The notes: generated by a model not told the origin, from the letters alone. Shown: positions 23,577-30,420, numbered from the stretch's first letter. The stretch: DNA of 39,055 nucleotides from Pelosinus propionicus DSM 13327 (GCF_900114615.1 NZ_FOTS01000046.1:1-39055); one strand, 5' to 3'. Numbers and translations are program-made.

Positions 23577-23636
23577 ATGATAAGATAAGCCTGGATCACC
23601 AAGACATGTCTTGATGATCCAGGCTTATCTTATCAT
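23577..23636. terminator. 60-base near-perfect palindrome between convergent genes
   Basis: The outer arms of 22 bases (23577-23598 and 23615-23636) are perfectly complementary. The core CAAGACATGTCTTG is itself palindromic, so the whole block is one palindrome with a single C/A mismatch. It lies between the XRE gene and the second RraA gene and is probably a bidirectional terminator, though no T-run follows. Confidence 0.65.
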
Positions 23637-23665
23637 CGGGTACTATTGTCCTATAAGCGCAATTT

Positions 23666-24343
23666 TCATTCTATGATTTCACAGCCGCGCGCAGCAAGAG
23701 CTTTGTCGACCCAGGTCCGATCCCATGACATACCTTCAATTTCTTCCATACTCTTTTGCTCTGCCAAATTTTTTGCTTTGGTTTTTTTCAATAACTCTAG
23801 CGCATCTTGCGGCTTTATGACTACAAGACCATCCTCATCACCAACCAAAATATCACCAGGATGAATGACTGCGCCACCACAAGAAACGGGTACATTGATT
23901 TCTCCAGGGCCATCTTTATACGGACCAGCCGGAGTGACTCCAGCCGCATAAATAGGAATACCGAGATTTTTTAACGCTCTCACATCTCGAATGGCACCAT
24001 CAATTACAAAACCTGCAATTCCCCTTTTCTTCGCCCACCGCACCATTAATTCACCCATAATCGAGTTGCTGAGATCACCTTGCGCATCTACCACCAAAAT
24101 GTCGCCAGGCTCAGCTAGATCCAGCGCTTTATGAAGCAGAAGATTATCCCCAGGACGGGATTTAATGGTAAAGGCTGTTCCTAGCAGAGGCACTTCATTC
24201 ATGGGGCGAAGACGCGCATGAATACACGACATACGATTCATGTTATCCGCAATAGCAGCCACTGGCAGTCCTTTGAATGCTTCGATGACTGCCTTTGGAG
24301 GGCGATGGATCGTCTTGATAATACGCAATCCTACATTTGCCAT
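23666..24343 (-). CDS. RraA-family aldolase/decarboxylase, copy 2
   Basis: This is a 225-residue paralogue of the 22036-22713 protein. About 29 substitutions are visible by eye (roughly 87% identity), many conservative and clustered in the first 30 and last 50 residues. The catalytic GFVIDGAIRD motif and VGDEDGLVVI are intact, so both copies should be active. I chose the ATG at 24343 with GAAGGGA upstream; the frame starts seven codons earlier without a site. It is alone on its transcript, bounded by the 60-base palindrome. The divergence suggests an older duplication kept for dosage or for a second substrate. Confidence 0.88.
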   Translation of the reverse strand: MANVGLRIIKTIHRPPKAVIEAFKGLPVAAIADNMNRMSCIHARLRPMNEVPLLGTAFTIKSRPGDNLLLHKALDLAEPGDILVVDAQGDLSNSIMGELMVRWAKKRGIAGFVIDGAIRDVRALKNLGIPIYAAGVTPAGPYKDGPGEINVPVSCGGAVIHPGDILVGDEDGLVVIKPQDALELLKKTKAKNLAEQKSMEEIEGMSWDRTWVDKALAARGCEIIE

Positions 24344-24448
24344 AGCAGTATCCCTTCTTTTCACTTTTTAACACTTACTATTTTAAAAAATTTCCACCTC
24401 GTATATCAAAAACATATGCTATATCTTCACCATCAGAACCAGAATCAT

Positions 24449-24812
24449 ACCAACCACTCGACCTCTCATCCTATTTTTTAGCAGACTCCCACACTAATGA
24501 CTGCATCATCAACTTTATCGCATCGGAAAAACCTTGCTTATAATAAATCTCCCCTGCAATGGTTTCCAGTGTTGTAAAGTTGTCATGCATTTTGTAGATG
24601 ATTTCCATATTTTCTGTGGTTAAGGTTGCCGCTAACGTTTTTTCTAAGTGATCCGCTTCTCCTTCTGCCCGGCAATATCGTTCCGAAACGTCCCCTAGAT
24701 CCCTTAGATTCTCCTAATCGTGCATGAGCCTTAGCTCTCGCATGGTCGTTTCAAAAATTCTCAATTTATATTCCCCCATTCCGACTGCCTAAGGCAGTAG
24801 AGCCCATGTTAG
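24449..24812. repeat. Direct repeat, copy 1 (left flank of the AbiE locus)
   Basis: About 364 bases match 27269-27631 at well over 90% identity. The repeat covers a whole small gene plus short flanks on both sides. Identity ends sharply near ACCAACCACTC on the left and CCCATGTTAG on the right. Confidence 0.85.
24471..24779 (-). pseudogene. Broken copy of the DUF6809-like small gene
   Basis: This is the same 309-base gene as 27291-27599. The Phe codon 22 (TTT in the intact copy, 27534-27536) is TAG here (24714-24716), so translation would stop after MRELRLMHD. The rest of the frame is undamaged, including the ending WESAKK, and most other changes are silent or conservative, so inactivation looks recent. 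Beyond its natural stop the frame reads on for about 30 codons (GWYDSGSDGEDIAYV...) to 24378, perhaps the tail of another lost gene. Confidence 0.75.
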
Positions 24813-24970
24813 ATTTTATCATCTCTCCTTTTCTGAAACAGCATCCCTGTGTTTTTGTACAGGTTAGAATTAGGACTGTTGACAGCAAATTGTGAAGGTT
24901 ACTTTTCACACGGTCTGCCATTCCTCGTGGCATATAGCCTTCGTTCTTTTCTGACTTATCAAAAGAAAAA

Positions 24971-25040
24971 TGTACTTAAACGAAAACATATAATATAATA
25001 ATTAACATATAAGTACAGTTTGTCAGCGTACTTATGTGTC
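24971..25040. promoter_or_regulatory. Inverted-repeat operator of the AbiE operon
   Basis: TGTACTTA (24971-24978), TAAGTACA (25010-25017) and GTACTTATGTG (about 25028-25039) form overlapping inverted repeats in the AT-rich promoter region. AbiEi antitoxins autoregulate by binding such repeats, so this is the likely site. Confidence 0.6.
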
Positions 25041-25086
25041 AATAATGTTAACACAAAGTTTCATTTTTGTACGGGTGGTGTTAGAT

Positions 25087-25680
25087 ATGACTTATACCGA
25101 ACAGATTATAAATATAGCCAAGAACCATAACGGGATGGTAACAGCAACACAAGTTACGGAGGCGCAAATACCAAGACGCTGTTTGACGGAATGCGTAAAG
25201 AAAAACGTTTTATTCAAAGTAGACCGTGGGGTTTATGTACTGCCGGATATATGGGAAGATGAGATGCTCATTTTTCAGTATAAATACCCCAAAGGTATTT
25301 TTTCCTTTGGAACAGCACTCTATTTACATGGCTTAACTGATAGAACGCCACTTCGCTATACCATGACATTTCCCCAGGGCTATAATATATCCGCTGCGCA
25401 AAATAACGGCATAGATGCTAAAATTGTTACCGTGAAACATTATACCTTGGGGGTAATGGAAATGAACTCCCCCCATAACAATAAAATCAGAGTGTATGAT
25501 CAGGAACGTACTTTATGCGATATTGTGAGAGGGAAAAATGCCGTTGATGTGCAAGTGGTGAATGCGGCCATGAAAAGCTACGTAAAATCCAAAGATAAAA
25601 ACATCGACAAGCTATATCGTTATGCGGAGAAGTTAAGAGTAAAAGCCAAGATCGCGCAGTATATGGAGGTGCTTTTATGA
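25087..25680 (+). CDS. AbiEi-family antitoxin (type IV toxin-antitoxin)
   Basis: This 197-residue antitoxin and transcriptional autoregulator has an N-terminal winged-helix domain (about 1-75, NGMVTATQVTEAQIPRRCLT, then VDRGVYVLPD). The AbiEi C-terminal domain follows (FSFGTALYLHGLTDRTP, YDQERTLCDIVRGKN). I chose the ATG at 25087, behind GGGTGGTG; the frame begins earlier at 25036 without a site. Its stop overlaps the toxin start (ATGA). In phage defence of the AbiE type the toxin stops growth of infected cells, and the antitoxin counters it without direct binding. Confidence 0.88.
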   Translation: MTYTEQIINIAKNHNGMVTATQVTEAQIPRRCLTECVKKNVLFKVDRGVYVLPDIWEDEMLIFQYKYPKGIFSFGTALYLHGLTDRTPLRYTMTFPQGYNISAAQNNGIDAKIVTVKHYTLGVMEMNSPHNNKIRVYDQERTLCDIVRGKNAVDVQVVNAAMKSYVKSKDKNIDKLYRYAEKLRVKAKIAQYMEVLL

Positions 25681-26522
25681 GAACAAGGAACCCAATGCAG
25701 CTAAAGGCATTGATCAAAAGAGAGGCGGAAGAAAAAAATATTACCGCGCAGCTTGTCATGCAGAATTATATGTTGGAGCGATTACTGGAACGCATATCTT
25801 TGTCTAAATACCGTTCCAATTTTATATTGAAAGGCGGCTTTTTAATCGCCGCAATTGTTGGGCTGGATACGCGGGCCACCATGGATTTGGATACGACGAT
25901 TAAGGGTATGGCATTGACGGAAGAATCCTTGCGGACCATTTTTGAGGAAATTGGGAGCATTCCGATCGATGATGATGTTTCTTTTGAGATTGCAGGCTTG
26001 ACCGAAATCAGGGAAGGCGATGTGTATCCAGGTATTCGCGTGGGATTAAAAGCTAAATACCCACCTCTAGATGTTCCGTTATCCGTTGATGTTACGACCA
26101 ATGATAAAATCACGCCGCACGAAGTGGAATACACCTTCCAGCTAATGTTTGATGAGCGTACTATTAACATTTTAGCCTACAATTTAGAAACGGTTTTGGC
26201 TGAAAAGATAGAAACCGTGCTTTCACGAAGCATCGCCAATACAAGACCGAGAGATTTCTATGATATTTACATTCTCTATACATTAAGAAAAGAGGAATGC
26301 AATCCTAGCGTATTAAAAGCGGCATTGACAAACACGGCGGAAAGGCGGGGCAGTCTGCATACTTTAGAAGAACACGAAATCATTTTAGACGCCATTCAAA
26401 GCAGTGATACTTTGCAAGGATTTTGGGGGAAATATCAAAAAGAATTTAGCTATGCCCAAGGCATTGCGTTCGATGATATTTGTAACCGTATCCGTGAAAT
26501 TATGGCAGGGATCCGTGAATAA
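25677..26522 (+). CDS. AbiEii/AbiGii-family nucleotidyltransferase toxin
   Basis: This 281-residue toxin has a DNA-polymerase-beta-like nucleotidyltransferase fold. The catalytic region is visible as LKGGFLIAAIVGLDTRATMDLD (Asp70 and Asp72 as metal ligands). Downstream ALAEKIETVLSR-like sequence (VLAEKIETVLSRSIANTRPRDFYDIY, about 180-205) holds the conserved Lys and the RxxDxYD segment. AbiEii-type enzymes block growth by adding nucleotides to tRNA or other targets. The ATG overlaps the antitoxin stop, so translation is coupled. A short hairpin GTGGTC/GACCAC (26530-26546) follows the gene. Confidence 0.9.
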   Translation: MRTRNPMQLKALIKREAEEKNITAQLVMQNYMLERLLERISLSKYRSNFILKGGFLIAAIVGLDTRATMDLDTTIKGMALTEESLRTIFEEIGSIPIDDDVSFEIAGLTEIREGDVYPGIRVGLKAKYPPLDVPLSVDVTTNDKITPHEVEYTFQLMFDERTINILAYNLETVLAEKIETVLSRSIANTRPRDFYDIYILYTLRKEECNPSVLKAALTNTAERRGSLHTLEEHEIILDAIQSSDTLQGFWGKYQKEFSYAQGIAFDDICNRIREIMAGIRE

Positions 26523-26651
26523 AGGCAAGTGGTCAATTCGACCACCTTGTATTGGTAAGTGTATAGAGTGAATATGCAGCCAAGCGAGAAAAAAGCAGCC
26601 ACAAGGCAAAAAATACATTCCAACCCTTTTTTACTCACATTTCAGACTAGG

Positions 26652-27065
26652 CTATAAGACTCGAATGGAACAACGCAATGTTAAGCTCAAAAAGCGAGCG
26701 CTCCTCCTGGAAACTGTTGTAATGCAAATGATATCAATTTTTACCATCGAATAAACTTGAGTAGTCCCGTAATAACACCAATATATTCTCGACAGCCAAA
26801 TAACCAATTCTTTACGAGTATATATATATTCTGATTTCAAAATAACCACTAATGCAATTCCCTTAATTTGCAAAAACTCTTGAATCTGTGCTTCGTGATT
26901 ATCATCCGATTTATGCTCTTCCATAACGTCCATACATGCCTCTTGGCTAAATTCCATATGAAACCTTCTGAATCTCTCTATCGCTGCTACATTATGGCTT
27001 TCAGAAAGCATATTTAAAATTTCCACAAACTCTGATAAGTAGCTATCTCCAGTTTCGCCCAACAC
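26652..27065 (-). pseudogene. Fragment of an unrecognised gene
   Basis: The first 95 or so residues have normal protein character (SYLSEFVEILNMLSESHNVA; RFRRFHMEFSQEACMDVMEE; a KSEYIYTRKELVIWLSRIY end). The last 40 are Cys/Arg/Ile-rich and look like out-of-frame reading. The frame also extends upstream of the TTG/GTG start (KYKITHNLKLPLGARVLGE) to a stop with no ribosome site. I conclude this is a decayed remnant lacking both proper ends. It lies beside a phage tail-collar fragment. Confidence 0.4.
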
Positions 27066-27163
27066 TCTGGCACCTAAAGGCAGCTTTAAATTGTGTGTAA
27101 TTTTATACTTTTAACGGTGTTATCCTTAGGACGTTTTAAAATGACAAGCGCTTGCCAATTGGT

Positions 27164-27268
27164 TTAATACTTAATACAATAATTAAGCACAATATAAGGC
27201 GGCATGTTGTTATGAGCCCCACCATCACCAGTTGAACTTGTAGAATATATAGAAGTCGCATCATCTCT
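27164..27268 (-). pseudogene. C-terminal fragment of a phage tail-collar-type protein
   Basis: This minus-strand frame of about 35 codons ends at TAA 27164-27166 and contains STSSTGDGGAHNNMPPYIVL then NYCIKY. HNNMPPY-VLNY-I is the hallmark C-terminus of tail-collar (short tail fibre or microcystin-dependent) proteins. Everything upstream is replaced by the duplicated DUF6809-like segment, so only the tail end is left. It is evidence for a former prophage here. Confidence 0.7.
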
Positions 27269-27631
27269 ACCAACCACTCAACCTCTCATCCTATTTTTTA
27301 GCAGACTCCCACACTAATGACTGCATCATCAACTTGATCGCATCGGAAAAACCTTGCTTATAATAAATCTCCCCTGCGATGGTTTCCAGCGTTGTAAAGT
27401 TATCATGCATTTTGTAGATGATTTCCATGTTTTCAGTAGTTAAGGTTGCCGCTAACGTTTTTTCTAAGTGATCCGCTTCTCCTTCTGCCCGGCAATATCG
27501 TTCCGAAACATCCCCTAGATCCCTTAGATTCTCAAAATCGTGCATGAGCCTTAGCTCTCGCATGGTCGTTTCAAAAATTCTCAATTTATATTCCCCCATT
27601 CCGGCTGCCTAAGGAGTAAAACCCATGTTAG
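27269..27631. repeat. Direct repeat, copy 2 (right flank of the AbiE locus)
   Basis: This is the second copy of the segment at 24449-24812. It carries the intact version of the small gene. The two copies enclose about 2.5 kb with the AbiE operon and phage remnants. Confidence 0.85.
27291..27599 (-). CDS. Small helical protein, DUF6809-like
   Basis: This 102-residue, mostly helical protein begins MGEYKLRIFETTMREL. It has an acidic-basic central helix (EADHLEKTLAATLTTENMEIIYK) and ends with GEIYYKQGFSDAIKLMMQSL. The pattern resembles DUF6809, small proteins of Firmicutes and their phages with no known role; I give this family with modest confidence. The start codon follows a TTAGGCAGCC stretch with only a weak ribosome site. 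A nearly identical but broken copy lies at 24471-24779. Confidence 0.6.
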   Translation of the reverse strand: MGEYKLRIFETTMRELRLMHDFENLRDLGDVSERYCRAEGEADHLEKTLAATLTTENMEIIYKMHDNFTTLETIAGEIYYKQGFSDAIKLMMQSLVWESAKK

Positions 27632-27678
27632 TGGGGTAGTCCAGCAACAGCCTTTTTTAAATGGGGAAATTAAAAAAA

Positions 27679-27709
27679 CGCATGCCAGGTTTTATAACCT
27701 ACACATGCG
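27679..27709 (-). terminator. Minus-strand terminator
   Basis: CGCATG...AGGTT/AACCT...CATGCG makes a stem with bulges, followed on the minus strand by seven T residues. It would end a transcript that comes from the right, where only a stop-to-stop frame of about 64 codons (27730-27923) is seen. Confidence 0.65.
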
Positions 27710-27729
27710 CTATTGCTTCGTCGTTTGTA

Positions 27730-27923
27730 TCAATATCCTGTAACATGGCTTATTGGGGAAACACCGTACAGACAGAATGTCCCCTTTGTAAATAAAGGTT
27801 TCTGCTTCCTTACAGCCTTGTTACTGGATATAACAATCGATTGCTCAATGCAGCCGCTAGCCTCTGCCAAAACTCCAGCCTCTACTATACCCCGAACATA
27901 CCTTTGCTTGTAAAGAGGAAAAG
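27730..27923 (-). pseudogene. Possible gene remnant without start codon
   Basis: This open minus-strand frame of about 64 codons has protein-like composition (YVRGIVEAGVLAEASGC; LFTKGTFCLYGVSPISHV) but no ATG or ribosome site. A terminator follows on the same strand. I do not recognise it; it may be the 3' end of a lost gene. Confidence 0.25.
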
Positions 27924-27936
27924 ATCACGGTATAAT
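27908..27936 (+). promoter_or_regulatory. Strong predicted promoter of the small RNA
   Basis: TTGTAA (27908-27913) and a perfect TATAAT (27931-27936) are separated by 17 bases. The expected start is near G27943, exactly at the first base of the closing helix of the RNA below. Confidence 0.7.
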
Positions 27937-27942
27937 AAATCT

Positions 27943-28037
27943 GTCGTCGTGGACAGTTTAGCTGTTACGTGTAGGTGATGTTACCACCTGCTCGTGCCTG
28001 TGAGTGCGCCAACACTTACAGGTCACGGCGACTTTTT
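27943..28037 (+). ncRNA. Predicted 95-nt structured small RNA (four-helix junction)
   Basis: The 5' end GTCGTCGTG pairs with CACGGCGAC (28024-28032) in a 9-bp closing helix directly before TTTTT. Inside are three hairpins: GACAG/CTGTT (27952-27966), GTAGGTG/CACCTGC (27971-27991) and CCTGTGAGTG/CACTTACAGG (27997-28022). CGTG at 27993-27996 can instead extend the last hairpin by pairing with CACG at 28024-28027, so the closing helix and a terminator-like stem compete. No open frame of note lies within it. Promoter, start, structure and T-run all agree. I do not recognise the family; an antisense, type I antitoxin-like or switch RNA is possible. Confidence 0.6.
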
Positions 28038-28116
28038 AATTTCCACCTATTTCTAATTATATCGTATTGGGGAGAGAATGCAAGCAAATGAGTGCTTTTT
28101 TCTGGTTGAATATAAA

Positions 28117-28203
28117 CTAACCCGCAATTCGTTATCTACATGAACAACACCGTTCAGAAATAAGCTGGTAAGTAAACTGTATTTTCTGTAGGCTGCAACG
28201 GCT
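28117..28203 (-). pseudogene. Fragment of a D-cysteine desulfhydrase gene
   Basis: This segment closely resembles 35533-35617 inside the intact desulfhydrase gene (shared CCCGCAATTCGTTATCT, TGAACAACAC and GGCTGCAACGG blocks). The minus-strand reading gives NGVVHVDNELR against NRVVHGDNELR in the intact enzyme. Only about 29 codons remain, between the small RNA and an ATPase fragment. Confidence 0.7.
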
Positions 28204-28208
28204 CTACT

Positions 28209-28361
28209 ATAAAAAGAATCATTACTGCCCTGCAAATTGAAGCAGGTATTATGATTGAAGCGAAAAATACACTGATCATATTTGATGAAGTACAAGAAGT
28301 TCGAGAACATCAGAAACCTTACCACCAATATCAGAAGCTAAAAATCAACGATGCTCCTTAG
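28209..28361 (+). pseudogene. Fragment of an AAA ATPase (DUF4143-type)
   Basis: The plus-strand frame reads KRIITALQIEAGIMIEAKNT then LIIFDEVQEV, the Walker B region of the AAA/DUF4143 ATPase family, then drifts into unrelated residues and a stop. There is no start and no Walker A, so it is a remnant. Confidence 0.65.
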
Positions 28362-28366
28362 AGATA

Positions 28367-28780
28367 TTAAATTTTATCGATAACTTGCTGTTTGAACGTT
28401 TCAACATCTTTTAATTTTTCCTGTAAAATCATATATACCACATTTGCATCTACATCAATATATTGATGAGCTATCATATTACGAAATGCTACCATTTTAA
28501 TATAGATAGCAGCATGCGGCTTTGTCCAATATCCATGATCCGACAAAATTCGAAAACCATCGGATAGCACATCAATTTCCCCTAATTCTTCATCAGCTAC
28601 GATATGATTTACAATATCAATCATACAATTGATAATGATGAAGAGGTTATATTCTACTACATCTCTGGCAACTGGATGACTGATAAATTCATCATAATTC
28701 ATTGAAGTATAAACCTGTATTTTTCGTAGTGACTTTTCAATTTGATATAATTTTCGCTCTAAGACGTCCCGTTTAACCAT
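28367..28780 (-). CDS. hepT: HepT-family RNase toxin (DUF86, HEPN)
   Basis: This 137-residue four-helix HEPN protein acts as the toxin of type VII HepT/MntA toxin-antitoxin systems. The R-x4-H-x-Y RNase motif is seen as Arg100, His105 and Tyr107 in RNMIAHQY. An N-terminal helix with KLYQIEKSLRKIQVY is typical. The start ATG overlaps the end of the upstream MntA gene by eight bases, so the pair is translationally coupled. In studied systems MntA adds AMP to the Tyr of this motif and silences the RNase; the same Tyr is present here. Confidence 0.88.
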   Translation of the reverse strand: MVKRDVLERKLYQIEKSLRKIQVYTSMNYDEFISHPVARDVVEYNLFIIINCMIDIVNHIVADEELGEIDVLSDGFRILSDHGYWTKPHAAIYIKMVAFRNMIAHQYIDVDANVVYMILQEKLKDVETFKQQVIDKI

Positions 28781-29195
28781 TCTTGTTCCCTCTCAATAAA
28801 TGCTGCCTAGAATAGCGCGCCCAATATCTCACATCATTGTATTCCTTAACAACCCGCAGGGAGTATTCTGCTTCAAACAATGCATTGCGCGATAAAAGTA
28901 TCTTTTTTTGCATATTTGCTGTATGTTTAATCAAGGGCTTCGCATTATTTAGCACCACTAAATCAATTTCTTTGTTCACCAGCTCCATAAGATCTGCCTT
29001 TAATTGCAAATACCAATCCATATCTGTCAATACCGTATGATCCTCAACATAAACAGCAATGTCCATATCACTGAAACGAGTAGTAAAACCAGTAGCATAA
29101 GAACCGAACAACCAAGCAAACATAATATCCTGGCGCTCCGCAAAGAAATCTCTTAACTTTTGAATCAAATCCATTTCAAGCTTTTTCTTTGTCAT
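28773..29195 (-). CDS. mntA: MntA-family minimal nucleotidyltransferase antitoxin
   Basis: This 140-residue MNT protein has the active-site motif GSYATGFTTRFSDMDIAV: Gly31-Ser32, then Asp43 and Asp45 as metal ligands. A helical C-terminal extension (about 95-140) is typical of MntA. It should AMPylate and inactivate the HepT toxin encoded directly downstream. GGCGGTG precedes the ATG. The antitoxin-first order and overlap match the known operons. It lies in a cluster with two other nucleotidyltransferase-based pairs. Confidence 0.88.
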   Translation of the reverse strand: MTKKKLEMDLIQKLRDFFAERQDIMFAWLFGSYATGFTTRFSDMDIAVYVEDHTVLTDMDWYLQLKADLMELVNKEIDLVVLNNAKPLIKHTANMQKKILLSRNALFEAEYSLRVVKEYNDVRYWARYSRQHLLRGNKNG

Positions 29196-29317
29196 AATTT
29201 ACACCGCCTCACATCCACTCGACCCTATATTTGTTATTATACCAATAATACCTTCAAAACACTAGATGAAAGTCCCCTCTGTCAACAAACGTCCCAACTG
29301 GCAAACAATTCCGATAA

Positions 29318-29358
29318 AAACAAGGGAAAAAAGTCACAATGACTTCTTCCCCTTGTTT
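29318..29358 (-). terminator. Terminator of the HI0073/HI0074-like operon
   Basis: A stem of about 18 bp with two G-U pairs (AAACAAGGG...AAGTCA and TGACTT...CCTTGTTT) has a CAA loop. On the minus strand it is followed by TTTTTATC. Confidence 0.75.
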
Positions 29359-29360
29359 CA

Positions 29361-29783
29361 TCAGTTCTTCTCTTCATTCAAAGTGTTTCCGCCCTCATTA
29401 TTCTCAATGGCAGCAATAATCTTGCGAACTTCCTCAGGTAGTCGCTTTGCGCTTTCATAAACCCTATTCGCTATATCCGGATCATATGTATGTGAAGTCA
29501 TATTCCTATCTTCTAGCATTTCAAACCAAATATCAACATTCTGAAGATATCCTGCCTCAAAAGCACTCCGGATTGCCTGTCTTGGTAAAACTACTTCTAT
29601 TCCCTCTATTTTCAGTGCTTTTTTTAACACTTTCCATGCCAATTCAAAACAATATTCAAACCGTTGTATTGTTGCATCCCTGACAATCTCAGAAAAAGAA
29701 TGTTCCAATACTTCATCCAACGTAGACAAAGCTTTTTTTAACCGACTTAGGTGAAAAACGAGTTCTTCCTTTTTTGTTTCCAT
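29361..29783 (-). CDS. HI0074-type nucleotidyltransferase substrate-binding protein
   Basis: This 140-residue helical bundle of the HI0074 family (HEPN-like, TIGR01987) partners an MNT-type nucleotidyltransferase. Conserved features are TIQRFEYCFELAWKVLKKAL (about 37-56), LPRQAIRSAFEAGYL and the motif EDRNMTSHTYD (about 90-100), which carries the family Arg-x4-His pattern (R-NMTS-H). The start lies inside the upstream gene with GGGGTGG as ribosome site; the overlap is 37 bases. The pair is often classed as a toxin-antitoxin-like module, with the helical protein as the potential RNase. Confidence 0.87.
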   Translation of the reverse strand: METKKEELVFHLSRLKKALSTLDEVLEHSFSEIVRDATIQRFEYCFELAWKVLKKALKIEGIEVVLPRQAIRSAFEAGYLQNVDIWFEMLEDRNMTSHTYDPDIANRVYESAKRLPEEVRKIIAAIENNEGGNTLNEEKN

Positions 29784-30175
29784 ATTTCCACCCCACCTTT
29801 CACAGCAATTTTGATAAATTCTGGTGAAAGAACCGCAAAATCAACCAAATCTACTCGCGCAGGAATAGGAAACTCTTCTAACGTTTCCTGTAACTCTGCC
29901 AAAAGATCCACGGATAATCCATCCTCTGCATAATATCCTAGATCATAATCAGACTTTTCATGTGCCATTCCTGTCGCCCGAGATCCGAATAAGAAGATAT
30001 CAGCATCAGTATGAATAAAAGCATTAAGAATAGTCCTCTTAATTGCTTCCTGCTCATGGTAAACCGTGAAACCATCTTCATCTAATACTCGATAACCAAG
30101 CTTTTTCCAAGGACGCCATTCTTGTCGACGTAATACTGGATGAGAAGTAGACAGACGTATGTATGGAACAATCAT
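29747..30175 (-). CDS. HI0073-type minimal nucleotidyltransferase
   Basis: This 142-residue MNT protein has the motif GSRATGMAHEKSDYDLGY: Gly64-Ser65, then Asp76 and Asp78. It carries an unusually long N-terminal extension (about 45 residues: SHPVLRRQEWRPWKK, then VLDEDGFTVYHEQ) before the first catalytic-domain helix. Typical HI0073 proteins are 100-115 residues, so an internal start or a genuine extra segment is possible; the ribosome site at the ATG is weak (GGACGGG). It overlaps the HI0074-type gene and forms a two-gene operon. Confidence 0.82.
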   Translation of the reverse strand: MIVPYIRLSTSHPVLRRQEWRPWKKLGYRVLDEDGFTVYHEQEAIKRTILNAFIHTDADIFLFGSRATGMAHEKSDYDLGYYAEDGLSVDLLAELQETLEEFPIPARVDLVDFAVLSPEFIKIAVKGGVEIWKQKRKNSFFT

Positions 30176-30335
30176 GTGTCTTACCCGTCCTTTCCATAAT
30201 ATATGCCATTGTGATTAGTGTAGCATAACATAATTACAGTGTCAAAAAGAACCCTACGCCTTAGAATAGTAAGCTGAAAAATAAAACAGCCATAGCCAAA
30301 AGCCACAGCTGTAAAAAATTCTCTTAACCCCCTCT

Positions 30336-30367
30336 AAAGAAGGATGGCACGAAGTGACTAGGTGTGT
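30336..30367 (+). repeat. Dispersed sequence with GATGGCACG core, copy B
   Basis: AAAGAAGGATGGCACGAAGTG and its flank match 16120-16151. It lies in the gap between the toxin-antitoxin island and the cysteine locus. Confidence 0.45.
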
Positions 30368-30387
30368 CTGTGGCATTCACAATAATA

Positions 30388-30420
30388 GATGCCTACTTAT
30401 CTAAGTGATAAATAGGCATC
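30388..30420 (-). terminator. Terminator after the desulfidase gene
   Basis: GATGCCTACTTATC and GATAAATAGGCATC form a 14-bp stem with one mismatch. It lies just past the stop codon of the desulfidase gene on the minus strand, followed there by TATTATTG. Confidence 0.65.

Noticed and set aside
26385-26638. Minus-strand frames antisense to the AbiEii end
   Set aside because: They overlap the toxin gene and lack ribosome sites; only the short hairpin at 26530-26546 is worth noting there.
27713-27913. Plus-strand frame of 66 codons before the small RNA
   Set aside because: There is no ribosome site and composition is poor; the minus-strand frame in the same place looks slightly more protein-like.
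28053-28328. Minus-strand frame of 91 codons
   Set aside because: It merges a dcyD fragment with the antisense of the ATPase fragment and lacks a ribosome site; it is better described as separate remnants.
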